Positions 7,581 through 16,099 of a stretch of DNA of 17,405 nucleotides are shown here, piece after piece. The stretch lies in contig CAYTJF010000115.1 in the NCBI GenBank assembly GCA_964437945.1, forward strand, positions 1-17,405. Reading direction: 5' to 3'. The position numbers and the translations under genes are program-made. Source of the DNA: Granulosicoccus sp964437945. GTDB lineage: Bacteria; Pseudomonadota; Gammaproteobacteria; Granulosicoccales; Granulosicoccaceae. Within the stretch, counting starts at the first letter, position 1; every line of letters begins with the position of its first letter. The notes under the pieces were generated by a model. The model did not search any database. It was not told where the DNA came from and was given only the letters and a program-made list of their open reading frames with translations.

Positions 7581-8378
7581 ATGAAAAGTCGAAAGCTCAC
7601 CAATGTACTTAACAAGCTTGGACGCATCTATTTGGCGTTGATGCTGTTCTTTCTTTATATACCGATACTCGTTATGGCAGTTATGTCATTCAACGCTTCC
7701 CCTTTGTATCAATTACCCATGGATTGGACGCTGGACTGGTATTCAGCACTGGCTAACAACGAAAAACTGGTACAAGCTGGCTGGAATAGTTTGTGGATTG
7801 CGCTGACCACAACCATTATCGCGGGTACGCTCGGTACCGCTGCCTCACTGGCGTTTTTTCGGTACAGTTTCCGTGGAAAACGCGTTTTACAAGTACTCTT
7901 GTTTCCGCCGATCGCCATCCCCTGGCTGATCATTGGTACATCGATGCTGATTTTCTTTTTCTGGACTGGCATCGGGCGCGGCTTACACGCTATGGTGCTT
8001 GGCCATGTAGCTTTGGCGCTACCCTACGTTATTATCGTGGTATCGGCTCGACTAAGAGGTTTCGATCCGCATTTAGAGGAAGCTGCATCTTCGCTGGGCG
8101 CAAACTCATTGCAAGTGCTGACTATGGTCACCATTCCCTATCTATTGCCAGGAATCACTGCTGCTATGTTGTTTGCCTTTGCTGTTTCGTTTGATCAGTT
8201 CGTTATTTCTTACTTTCTATCGGTTCCAGGTGTCACCACATTGCCAGTAGAAATTTACACGGCCATTCGTAAAGGGTTCACACCAGAGATCAATGCGATA
8301 TCAACCATTATTATTGTTGTGTCCATGACGCTGCTGTTGATCGTAGCTCGCCACTATAAATTCGGTGGAGACCGCTGA
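7581..8378 (+). CDS. ABC transporter permease (PotC-like)
   Basis: Second channel subunit, 265 residues with about six membrane segments. FFLYIPILVMAVMSFN at the N-terminus and the EAA loop EEAASSLGANSLQVLTMVTIP near residues 165-186 are characteristic of PotC-type permeases, as is the FDQFVISYFLS segment that follows. The ATG at 7581 has only a distant AAGGGA site, so initiation may be weak or depend on upstream translation. The TGA stop shares one base with the ATG of the ATPase gene (TGATG). Confidence 0.92.
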   Translation: MKSRKLTNVLNKLGRIYLALMLFFLYIPILVMAVMSFNASPLYQLPMDWTLDWYSALANNEKLVQAGWNSLWIALTTTIIAGTLGTAASLAFFRYSFRGKRVLQVLLFPPIAIPWLIIGTSMLIFFFWTGIGRGLHAMVLGHVALALPYVIIVVSARLRGFDPHLEEAASSLGANSLQVLTMVTIPYLLPGITAAMLFAFAVSFDQFVISYFLSVPGVTTLPVEIYTAIRKGFTPEINAISTIIIVVSMTLLLIVARHYKFGGDR

Positions 8379-9487
8379 TGTCTTCAGTTAGCGTGCGTGC
8401 AGTTACCAAGAGCTTTGGCAAGTTTAAAGCACTTGATAATGTTTCAATTGATTTTGATGACGGTCTCTTGTATGCGTTACTGGGTCCATCGGGCAGTGGT
8501 AAAACAACGCTGTTGCGCGTGATTGCCGGGTTCGAATCTCAAGATATCGGTGACGTGTACTTTGGTGATGAAGCCATTCAAGACGTTGCGGTTAATAAAC
8601 GCGACGTTGGCATGATGTTCCAAAGTTACGCGCTTTTTCCGAATATGTCGGTCTACGACAATGTCGCGTTTGGGTTGAAAGTGCGCGGCCTGTCGCGGGC
8701 GGAAATTCGTCAGCGAGTAAATGAAACCCTGGCACTGGTAGAGTTAACCGGCTATGAAAAACGACGTACCGCGCAACTTTCCGGCGGACAAAAACAACGC
8801 GTTGCTCTGGCTCGAGCCATTATCATTAAGCCACGTGTGCTACTGCTGGATGAGCCGTTAAGTGCGTTGGATAAAGCTCTGCGCTTGCAAATGCAGATAG
8901 AACTCAAGCGCATTCAACGCGAAATTGGTATTACCACCATACTGGTGACTCACGATCAGGAAGAAGCGCTGACATTGAGCGATCAAATCGGGATTCTTAA
9001 TGATGGAAGACTAGTACAACAGGGCACACCCCTGGAAATCTACGAGCAACCTTGCAATCTGTTCGCTGCCCAATTTTTGGGAGAGGCCAATATTTTCATA
9101 GCGACAACAAGCGATGGTAAAACTCAACTTGCTAATGGTTATGATGTCACACTTCCGTCGAGTTCCAATTCTACAGATCACTTGCGCTACAACGACTCTT
9201 TGGATAACGGCGAGTGTCAGTTGGCTGTACGTCCTGAGAAAATGTCTGTAAGTATAGACACATCCGCTTTGGCGACTGAACAGGATAATCAGATTCCAGC
9301 TGTAGTCGTGCAGCATGTGTTTGCCGGCAGCAGTCTGACTTATTTTCTGCGTAATGATGAAGTACTGGTGGACGGACAACAATTTATCAAAGTATTTGTC
9401 CAAAACACTGGTGAAAAAGTGTTTGCTGTTGGTCAGTCAGTGATCGTTAGCTGGTCTTCCAAACACACTGTCGTGCTAAACCAATGA
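8378..9487 (+). CDS. ABC transporter ATP-binding protein (PotA-like)
   Basis: ATPase of the second importer, 369 residues. Walker A GPSGSGKTT at 36-44, Q-loop in MMFQSYALFPNM, signature LSGGQKQR, Walker B LLLDEP with D-loop SALD, and switch VTHDQEEAL are all intact. The C-terminal region from about 240 contains a QLAVRPEKM segment, typical of the TOBE domain of PotA/MalK-like ATPases. It overlaps the permease stop by one base and the isochorismatase start by four, so it is translationally coupled on both sides. It shares motif spacing with the operon 1 ATPase but is clearly a different subfamily member. Confidence 0.94.
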   Translation: MSSVSVRAVTKSFGKFKALDNVSIDFDDGLLYALLGPSGSGKTTLLRVIAGFESQDIGDVYFGDEAIQDVAVNKRDVGMMFQSYALFPNMSVYDNVAFGLKVRGLSRAEIRQRVNETLALVELTGYEKRRTAQLSGGQKQRVALARAIIIKPRVLLLDEPLSALDKALRLQMQIELKRIQREIGITTILVTHDQEEALTLSDQIGILNDGRLVQQGTPLEIYEQPCNLFAAQFLGEANIFIATTSDGKTQLANGYDVTLPSSSNSTDHLRYNDSLDNGECQLAVRPEKMSVSIDTSALATEQDNQIPAVVVQHVFAGSSLTYFLRNDEVLVDGQQFIKVFVQNTGEKVFAVGQSVIVSWSSKHTVVLNQ

Positions 9488-10101
9488 ATCTTTCACTAAC
9501 CAAAAACGATTATTTTATCTGCATCGATATACAGCGACTTTTTTTGGAGCCAGGGGACTGGTACTGTCCGGAAGGTTTATCCATTTTGCCCAATTGTGTC
9601 AGTTTGGCTAAAGCAAGTACCGACCGATGTTTGTTCACACGTTTTATAACACCACATGCACCCGCGGACGCAAAAGGTCAATGGAGAGACTATTACCATC
9701 ATTGGCAGTCAGTCACCCAATCGGTAGCAGGCAAGGAAATGATGGAGCTGCACGCGCAGATACAACCATTGGCAGACCCATCACAAACCTTTGACAAACC
9801 CACTTATGATGTTTTTAAAAATCTGTCGTTTGTAAATACCGTGCAATCCTCAACCGCGCGTAACTTAATCATTTTTGGGATAGAAACCGATGTTTGTGTG
9901 ATGGCAAGCGTGCTGTCAGCTGTTGATCTTGGGTTTTGTGTCGTAGTGGTTACCGACGCCACAGCAAGTTCAGATATGCGATCACATCAAGCGTGTCTGG
10001 ATTTGGTTTATCCACGCTTCGATCAGCAAATTATTTTAGCGACAACGGCCGAGATACTGGATGCCTGGGATGATGCGCCGGAAGTTGTTATACAGAGATG
10101 A
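9484..10101 (+). CDS. Isochorismatase-family cysteine hydrolase
   Basis: Cytoplasmic alpha/beta hydrolase of the isochorismatase/nicotinamidase superfamily, 205 residues, no signal peptide. The presumed catalytic triad is visible: Asp15 in FICIDIQRLF, Lys105 in FDKPTYDVF, and Cys138 in FGIETDVCVMASVLSAVDLG. Many members with this Asp-Lys-Cys set are C-N amidohydrolases acting on amides, ureides or carbamoyl groups; isochorismatase itself is only one of the activities. The ATG overlaps the ATPase stop by 4 bases (ATGA), and no separate ribosome site is seen, so it depends on coupling to the transporter genes. The context suggests that it hydrolyses the imported solute or a derivative. The exact substrate is unknown. 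Confidence 0.88.
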   Translation: MNLSLTKNDYFICIDIQRLFLEPGDWYCPEGLSILPNCVSLAKASTDRCLFTRFITPHAPADAKGQWRDYYHHWQSVTQSVAGKEMMELHAQIQPLADPSQTFDKPTYDVFKNLSFVNTVQSSTARNLIIFGIETDVCVMASVLSAVDLGFCVVVVTDATASSDMRSHQACLDLVYPRFDQQIILATTAEILDAWDDAPEVVIQR

Positions 10102-10117
10102 TGCCCTGGGATGAAAT

Positions 10118-12367
10118 ATGAGTAACCAACGCACGAAGAATACCGACAGAGATATTGGATGGGGCACCTGGAACCCGGATTTACCAGCCGAGTTAAGTCA
10201 TTTATCCAGCGGATTTAAGCTGACACCCACTATTTATTCCGCACGTGGCAATAGCTTTAGTACGATAACTTCCAACACAGGATTTACCTTTGGTGTGCGT
10301 AGTATTGACGGCAGCACAATCAATTTTTCTACAGAACACCATTCAACGTGCATGGATTGGCACTATCAACTTAGCGACACTGCCTCGCATAACGGTGATT
10401 TACAAATTGAGTGGCAATCGCGCTCGCACGGTGAATGGGGTTTGCGATTCTGGGTGTGCCTGTGCATCAGCGGACCACCTGGAACAGAATTTATTTTTGA
10501 CAAAGATAAAGGTGTGTTAACAGGCACTGCCCAAAAAATTGATCAATCGATCATCGTCCAATCTGCAAAAGCACCATTGATGGCCACTTTTCATAAAGAC
10601 CTGGATGCATTGCGCGATGAAATGCACGAACATGGTTACTTCTATCTGGCTTCGCGAGGTACTAGCGGTCGCTTTGCCGTACTACGATATAACCTCGAAG
10701 AAGCGCCGGCCATGCGCATTAATGTCGGGCTGAACGCTGACAGTGCAAGTTCAAATCGTAGCACTACTCCAGAACTCCCCAAAGCAAGCGATCAAACTGA
10801 GCCGACGACTGAGCTCGATCCGGCACAGCGTAGTTTAGTGGCAATACATGATGTGGTCTCCTGGAATCATGTGTTCGACACCATCAATCAGCGTCCCTAC
10901 ACCGTGCTGACACGTAACTGGAACACACATAAGTTTGGTGGTTTCGGTGTATGGATGAATGACATTATCTACAACGCATTGATGTGGAGCCTGTTTGATA
11001 CGCAAAAGGCCCGACAAAACATTGAAGCGGTATTTGCCTGGCAAACGCCTGAAGGAAACTTTCCGTGTTTGGTCACTGGCAATGATGCCTGGCTGGACCG
11101 ATCTCAACCGCCTATTGTGAGCTATGTTATTTGGGTGCTGTATCAGCGTAGTCAGGATCTCGATTTTCTAAGCTGGGCGTTTGATCATCTGCTGAAAAAC
11201 CACGACTGGTGGTGGCGTTGTCGCGAACTTAACAACAGCGGCCTGGTCGCCTATGGAACCAGTCTTGAGGTCGGTGATGGTTTATATAAAGGCACTAAAC
11301 TCGCTGCTAAAGATGAATCTTCAATGGATAATATGCCGGTTCACGACCCGGCGCCGTTCAATCCGAAAACGGGTATGCTCGAATCATTTGATATTGGTCT
11401 TAACAGTTTGCTTGCATTGGATGCCGAAGTACTCGCACAAATGGCATTGCGCCTGAACCAAAATGAAGAAGCGCACAGATTGTCCGAGCGCTGTGAGCAG
11501 CACAAACAGCGCATCGCTACTCATCTTTGGGATGATGAACGCGGCGTCTTCGCTAATCGACTTCTAACGGGTGAATTTGTCCAGTCACTGGCTCCAACTT
11601 CCTTCTACCCGTTGGCAGCCGGTATCGGCGATGAACAACAACGGCGCTCCCTAATTGACAACTATCTCAACAATGATAAAAAATTTGCCGGCACCTATTG
11701 TCTTCCGTCCTGCACGCGCGACGACCCTGCCTATAACGATAATGTGTATTGGCGAGGTCGCATATGGGCGCCACTTAATTACTGGGTCTATCTCGGCTTA
11801 ACACGCACGGGAGAAAACAAGTGCGCAATGGAATTAGCCGAATCAAGCTTAACGCTGTTTGAAAAAAGCTGGCAACAACGACTGTGTGGTGAGAACTACA
11901 ACGCCGATACCGGCGAAGTGCTGGATCAAGCCGATACCGATGGCTTTTACTCCTGGGGTGCACTTCTGCCTTTAATTAAACTGTCGAGCACAATAGATGT
12001 AACGCCGTGGTCAGGCCTGACCATTGATCTTGATAACTTAAATAAATCTGTTGGTCCGGTTCGATCTCCAATAGGGAGTCTGCAACTGCACAGACACCGT
12101 GATCACTGGGAAATAATGTGTGACGGAGACTGCTGGCTGCGCGGCAACCTAACAGGCAGTCTTGCGCAAATTCAGGATACCGATAATACGATTACCTTTA
12201 ATCTGACTGACAACACTGAACTTGGCTGGCTTGAATGGGCAGATAATCAGGTACAGCAAGCAAGCCTGGATGGTAAGGCTCTTGTTATAGAGAACGACAG
12301 AATTCAGGTGCCCGAATGTTTGTTTGAAGGTAAATTTGTACTGGTGCTTGAGCCAGTTGGCGATTGA
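10118..12367 (+). CDS. GH63/MGH1-like glycoside hydrolase (glycosylglycerate-hydrolase-type candidate)
   Basis: Predicted cytoplasmic alpha-glycosidase with an (alpha/alpha)6 barrel, 749 residues and no signal peptide. The N-terminal 230 residues are beta-rich; the catalytic barrel spans about 240-640 and a beta-rich tail follows. Motifs of the GH63 clan are seen: WNTHKFGGFGVWMND, AVFAWQTPEGNFP, HDWWWRCRE, ESSMDNMP with the likely general acid Asp404, YWRGRIWAPLNYWVY near 544-558, and GENYNADTG with the likely general base Glu592. The group includes mannosylglycerate, glucosylglycerate and alpha-glucoside hydrolases, and specificity cannot be decided here. It starts 16 bases after the isochorismatase stop and probably belongs to operon 2. 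Residues 541-664 are present again as a decayed copy 4 kb downstream. An in-frame remnant follows its stop. Confidence 0.85.
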   Translation: MSNQRTKNTDRDIGWGTWNPDLPAELSHLSSGFKLTPTIYSARGNSFSTITSNTGFTFGVRSIDGSTINFSTEHHSTCMDWHYQLSDTASHNGDLQIEWQSRSHGEWGLRFWVCLCISGPPGTEFIFDKDKGVLTGTAQKIDQSIIVQSAKAPLMATFHKDLDALRDEMHEHGYFYLASRGTSGRFAVLRYNLEEAPAMRINVGLNADSASSNRSTTPELPKASDQTEPTTELDPAQRSLVAIHDVVSWNHVFDTINQRPYTVLTRNWNTHKFGGFGVWMNDIIYNALMWSLFDTQKARQNIEAVFAWQTPEGNFPCLVTGNDAWLDRSQPPIVSYVIWVLYQRSQDLDFLSWAFDHLLKNHDWWWRCRELNNSGLVAYGTSLEVGDGLYKGTKLAAKDESSMDNMPVHDPAPFNPKTGMLESFDIGLNSLLALDAEVLAQMALRLNQNEEAHRLSERCEQHKQRIATHLWDDERGVFANRLLTGEFVQSLAPTSFYPLAAGIGDEQQRRSLIDNYLNNDKKFAGTYCLPSCTRDDPAYNDNVYWRGRIWAPLNYWVYLGLTRTGENKCAMELAESSLTLFEKSWQQRLCGENYNADTGEVLDQADTDGFYSWGALLPLIKLSSTIDVTPWSGLTIDLDNLNKSVGPVRSPIGSLQLHRHRDHWEIMCDGDCWLRGNLTGSLAQIQDTDNTITFNLTDNTELGWLEWADNQVQQASLDGKALVIENDRIQVPECLFEGKFVLVLEPVGD
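11738..12110 (+). repeat. Upstream copy of the 0.37-kb direct repeat (inside the GH63 gene)
   Basis: Intact copy of the segment duplicated at 15726-16099. The two direct repeats start 3,988 bases apart and enclose the GH63 3' end, the orphan fragment, the whole GH86 gene and the haloperoxidase-like fragment. Homologous recombination between them would excise about 4 kb as a circle, although 89% identity makes this inefficient. Confidence 0.9.
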
Positions 12368-12667
12368 AAAATACATGGCTGGTTATCCGATGAGCGTGTA
12401 GCTTGGGTTGAATTTTCCGCTAACGATAAGCACATTGTTACCGTGCATTATTCGTATGTTGGAGCGCCAACCGTGATAACTGTATTCGACGCGACATCCA
12501 AGGTTAAAGTATTTGAAAAAATGCACACATCTGGTTGCGATACTCAACATGAAGAACCAGTACAGGTGGGTTTTACTAATGACAATCAATACTTCTATGC
12601 GAAAATTGAATGCGGATTAGATAACAGAAAATCTGTTGTCGTATACACAAAGTTTCCAGAGTTTTGA
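12368..12667 (+). pseudogene. Orphan 3' fragment of an unidentified, beta-strand-rich protein
   Basis: Directly after the GH63 stop the same frame stays open for 99 codons to a TGA at 12665-12667. The translation (DERVAWVEFSAND, IVTVHYSYVG, VITVFDATSKVKVFEKM, NDNQYFYAKIE, SVVVYTKFPEF) alternates hydrophobic strands and polar turns, as in a repeat propeller or beta-sandwich C-terminus. It has no start codon with a ribosome site; the first in-frame candidate is a GTG at 12443. The simplest reading is the tail of a gene whose 5' part was lost when the locus was rearranged. Alternatives are stop-codon readthrough of the glycosidase or a small ORF. I do not recognise the family. Confidence 0.45.
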
Positions 12668-13046
12668 CGTACAGCGCTGCGTACATATCGACTTGTTGAG
12701 TTTGCGGATGGTGTTGGTCTTCATATTGAATGAGATAATTTAATCTACGTTCAACATTTAAACTTTACATTACATGATCGCCACGCGATGGGGCTCACTT
12801 CTGTCCGCGGTTCTAGTTATTAAGTCTAAATTTATTCATTAGTAAGTGATATTTTCTGTTCAATCTGAGCCATAGTAGTCAGTGTATTTACGTACCGGGA
12901 CCGATTTTTTGGCATAGAGTCATACGCAATCTTTGAATAAAATTCAAAAAAACAGCTTTCGTTTATACCTTGTCATATATGTTCCCAACCTTTTATCTAA
13001 AGAGAGAAATATACTGTTCTGAGTCTGAATGCTTACAAAATAAAAA
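12668..13046 (+). promoter_or_regulatory. AT-rich non-coding leader of the GH86 gene
   Basis: This 379-base gap holds no convincing gene. A perfect inverted repeat TTTGAAT-AAA-ATTCAAA lies at 12932-12948 and is a candidate operator. Further down are TTGTCA (12970-12975, a 5/6 match to a -35) and TATACT (13010-13015, a 5/6 match to a -10), but their spacing is wrong for one promoter, so no promoter is called firmly. The last 20 bases before the ATG are almost only A and T with no Shine-Dalgarno sequence. Confidence 0.3.
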
Positions 13047-15542
13047 ATGAACAACTTCAAACCAGCGGTTATATCCATGGCTCTCACATTGTCTTCGTCT
13101 CTGTGTTTTGCACAGACGGTGACTATCGATCACGCCACACAACGCTTCCTGGGATCAGTATCCGATCTTGATCGTGGCAAATACTTTGTATTGCATGGCA
13201 ATGCATCAGACGCGGATGTGAGGGCGTTTTTAGATGAATATGATGTGATAGAGGGTCGAATGTTCTGGGGTCCGTATGCACAAGCTGTGAGTGACACCGG
13301 GTCGGTTGGTAAATACCCAGCATTTAAAGGTGGCCCACCAGGTGTTAGGCAAGTACAAAAAGGCTTGGTCTCAACCGAACACCCGCGAAATGCCATACGC
13401 TTTAACACTGATTTGACGGCTGCGGCTGCTTGGGCTGCTGAGTATTTTAAGAACGTGGCCTCTGATACGCGACGTCCTGAAATATTTGAACCAATGAATG
13501 AGCCATTTGTTCACGCGGGAGACGAAGTTTTTAAAAAGCAGCAACCAAACAGAGATTTAATGCTTAAGAAAATGGCCAGGTTTTTTGCAGAAATAGGCAA
13601 AAAATTTGATGAAACACCAGAATTAGCCAACATGAAAGTTATTGGCTATTCAAGTGCGTGGCCTTCATTGGAACGTTCTAACTTTGGGCATTGGAATACA
13701 TATCAAAAGATGTTTATGGATACCGCCGGTGCGCACATGGATGGCTTTGCTACGCATTTGTATGACGGTATTAACATCGCTGGGCAAGATAGTTTGCGAT
13801 CGGGCAGTAATTCGGAAGCAATTCTGGACATGATTGAAGCCTATAGCTTCATTAAGTGGGGGGAAGTTAAACCACATGCAATTACGGAATATGGTGGCAT
13901 AGAAAGAGGCTTTGGTGACAACTATTCTGATTTAGCTAACTCGCAGGCAATTCGCTCATTTAATCATATTATATTTAATTTGCTGGAAAGAGAGAACGAC
14001 CTGCTTCATTCAATTCCGTTTATTACCGATAAGTCGCCATGGCATTTAACTGCGGCCAATAATTATAATCCCTACGGTGCCGTTTTATTTCGGCCGAAAA
14101 ATATTGGCCAGCCTAATCCGCAAAATTGGGAATTCACACCGCGCGTCTTATTCTACGATCTTTGGAAAGCAGCCAAAGGAAAGCGGGTGGATGTCACCTC
14201 GGACAATCCTGATATACAAGTTCATGCCTTTGCTGACTCAAATAAACTGTTTGTGGCGGTGAACAATCTCGATTCAGCGACTCAGAGAATCGATCTTGAC
14301 TTTACTCGTGGTCTCGACGGCTTACAGAACGTGCGAAGAAAGTCTTTAAAGGTTTTTGGTGATCAATTACCAAAGTTTAGCAATAATGTAGAAAATTCTG
14401 CGCCTACGTCACTGTCACTTATTGGTGGTGAAACAGTCACATTGGAATACACGTTTGCCGATAGCATAATATTTGATAACGCGGTTAGAAGTTCCAAGTA
14501 CTATGCGAACACCTATCTACAAAAGATCAATGGTGGCGATACTCAGTCATACTTCTACGATGGAGTTGATACCGGCAGCGGTCGAGCGACGCTTCGTATG
14601 TCCATTGGACGTAAACATAACCGATCCAAGTCGCCAGTTGTAATGGTCAACGGTACCCAAATTAACGTTCCTGGTAATTGGGCCGGATACGATCAGTCCA
14701 CTCGAGACGATTTTTTTGGGACTATCGAAATTCCTTTTTCAGCAGAACTACTTTCGGCTTCAAATGAAGTCACGGTCAAGTTCCCGGATAGCGGTGGGCA
14801 TCTGGCTTCACTGATTCTGCAGGTGGAGAAATTTGATGGTGACGTTGTCGAACCTCCGAGTCCTGGTCGTTGCGATAACACCATTTCAATACCTGATCGA
14901 CAATGGACACTGTTATCGCTGCCTTGCCAACCAGCTGCTTCGACCACTGTTGCAGATCTGTTTGCAGACGATATTCTTGTCAATGGCGCATCTGCCCAAT
15001 ACGGCTCGGATTGGTTGGTGTATACCTACGATCCTGAGGGTCCAAATGGTGGCGGTTATAACAACCCAGGGCTCAATGGGTCGATTCAACCGGGACAAGG
15101 ATTCTGGTTTATTCAACTAACCGGTGAATCAGTCACATTGGATATGCCCGCGGATAGTGAACCTGTCAGCGGCCAACAAGCAGGATCACCAGCGTGTCAA
15201 GGTAGTGATGGCTGTCTGAATCTATCGCTCTCTGGAGCTGGATCTGACAGCGCGCGCTGGCACTTGCTTGGTAATCCATCAACCACAAGCATGTCAACTG
15301 CCGATCTGCGACTTTCAACTCGCGGCGGTAACTGTCGTAGCGCCAGGGGTGGATGTACTTTGAATGATGCAGCGCAGCAAGGATTAATGGGTGACACGTT
15401 GTGGGGATATTCGAACGGTGATTATGTAAACTATGATGCGCAATCAAGCATAGATGCCTGGCTCGGATTCTGGTTCTCTGAACTGCCTGGTGCTGCTGGT
15501 GCGTCACCAGTGTTGCACTTACCCGTTTCAGGTTCAAACTAG
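13047..15542 (+). CDS. GH86 beta-agarase/porphyranase-like secreted glycoside hydrolase
   Basis: Secreted endo-hydrolase predicted to cut agar or porphyran-type galactans of red algae; 831 residues. The N-terminus is a signal peptide (MNNFKPAVISMALTLSSSLC then FA, cleavage before QTVT). The clan-A catalytic glutamates are visible: acid/base Glu152 in FEPMNEPFVHAGDE and nucleophile Glu281 in HAITEYGGIE. The barrel and its beta-sandwich companions run to about residue 600. After a PPSP linker (about 607-610) there is a C-terminal extension of two related halves with paired Cys and W-LL, GFWF motifs, probably for binding or surface attachment. The start lacks a ribosome site, unlike most neighbours. 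The gene sits between a GH63 gene and a decayed piece of that gene, suggesting local rearrangement or acquisition. Agarase versus porphyranase cannot be told from sequence alone. Confidence 0.82.
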   Translation: MNNFKPAVISMALTLSSSLCFAQTVTIDHATQRFLGSVSDLDRGKYFVLHGNASDADVRAFLDEYDVIEGRMFWGPYAQAVSDTGSVGKYPAFKGGPPGVRQVQKGLVSTEHPRNAIRFNTDLTAAAAWAAEYFKNVASDTRRPEIFEPMNEPFVHAGDEVFKKQQPNRDLMLKKMARFFAEIGKKFDETPELANMKVIGYSSAWPSLERSNFGHWNTYQKMFMDTAGAHMDGFATHLYDGINIAGQDSLRSGSNSEAILDMIEAYSFIKWGEVKPHAITEYGGIERGFGDNYSDLANSQAIRSFNHIIFNLLERENDLLHSIPFITDKSPWHLTAANNYNPYGAVLFRPKNIGQPNPQNWEFTPRVLFYDLWKAAKGKRVDVTSDNPDIQVHAFADSNKLFVAVNNLDSATQRIDLDFTRGLDGLQNVRRKSLKVFGDQLPKFSNNVENSAPTSLSLIGGETVTLEYTFADSIIFDNAVRSSKYYANTYLQKINGGDTQSYFYDGVDTGSGRATLRMSIGRKHNRSKSPVVMVNGTQINVPGNWAGYDQSTRDDFFGTIEIPFSAELLSASNEVTVKFPDSGGHLASLILQVEKFDGDVVEPPSPGRCDNTISIPDRQWTLLSLPCQPAASTTVADLFADDILVNGASAQYGSDWLVYTYDPEGPNGGGYNNPGLNGSIQPGQGFWFIQLTGESVTLDMPADSEPVSGQQAGSPACQGSDGCLNLSLSGAGSDSARWHLLGNPSTTSMSTADLRLSTRGGNCRSARGGCTLNDAAQQGLMGDTLWGYSNGDYVNYDAQSSIDAWLGFWFSELPGAAGASPVLHLPVSGSN

Positions 15543-15725
15543 TGTACAAAGTTAATCGGCGATTCGTCGGTATTTTATACACTATGGATCGCTGGAAGGA
15601 CCTCCAATATAGCCGCTATCGAGCGCAAACATTTATTTCGCGGATCGGTACCGGGTGTACTGTCAGGACTTTACGTGTCGCAATTTATGTTGCAAGGCAC
15701 ACGCATGAAAAAAGACAATGTTGAG
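15543..15725 (+). pseudogene. Internal fragment resembling a vanadium-dependent haloperoxidase
   Basis: The frame shared with the following GH63 remnant is open through this interval and reads in part AGRTSNIAAIERKHLFRGS and VPGVLSGLYVSQFMLQGTR. The pattern FRG-x-x-PG-x-x-x-G-x-YVSQF recalls the conserved segment just before the active-site region of vanadium haloperoxidases and related PAP2-superfamily proteins; the match is from memory, not a search. No start, ribosome site or C-terminal vanadate-binding motifs are present. It ends at 15725 where GH63-derived sequence begins without a frame change. There is no clear terminator for the GH86 gene here. Confidence 0.4.
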
Positions 15726-16099
15726 GATAATGTGTATTGGCGAGGTCGCATATGGGCGTCGCTTAATTACTGGGTCTATCTCGGCTTAACACGCACGGTA
15801 GAAAACAAGTGCGCAATCGCATTAGCATAATCAAGCTTAGCGCTATTTGAAAAAAAGCTGGCAACAACGGCTATGTGGTGAGAATTACAACACCGATACC
15901 GGCGAAGTGCTGGATCAAGCCGATACCGATGGCTTTTATTCTTGGGGCGCACTGCTTCCTCTCATTAAACTGTCGAGCACGATAGATGTAACGCCGTGGT
16001 CAGGTTTGATCATTAATCTTGATAATGTAAAGAAATCTGTTGGCCCGGTTCGCTCTCCAATAGGAGAACTGCAACTGCAAAGACAACATGATTACTGGG
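15726..16099 (+). pseudogene. Decayed partial duplicate of the GH63-like gene
   Basis: This stretch aligns end to end with 11738-12110 in the same orientation, about 40 differences in 374 bases by hand count (near 89% identity). It covers residues 541-664 of the glycosidase, including YWRGRIW and GENYNxDTG. It is broken: GCC GAA became GCA TAA (an in-frame stop at 15828-15830), and an A-run grew from six to seven about 20 bases later, shifting the frame. Many other differences are at third codon positions, suggesting that the copy diverged while still coding, then decayed. No start or stop of its own. Confidence 0.92.

Noticed and set aside
12443..12667. Independent small protein gene starting at GTG 12443
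   Set aside because: No ribosome site, and the same coding character extends upstream to the GH63 stop, so a gene fragment is the better reading.
13123..13408. Minus-strand ORFs opposite the GH86 gene
   Set aside because: They are antisense shadows of a well-supported enzyme and show no family motifs.
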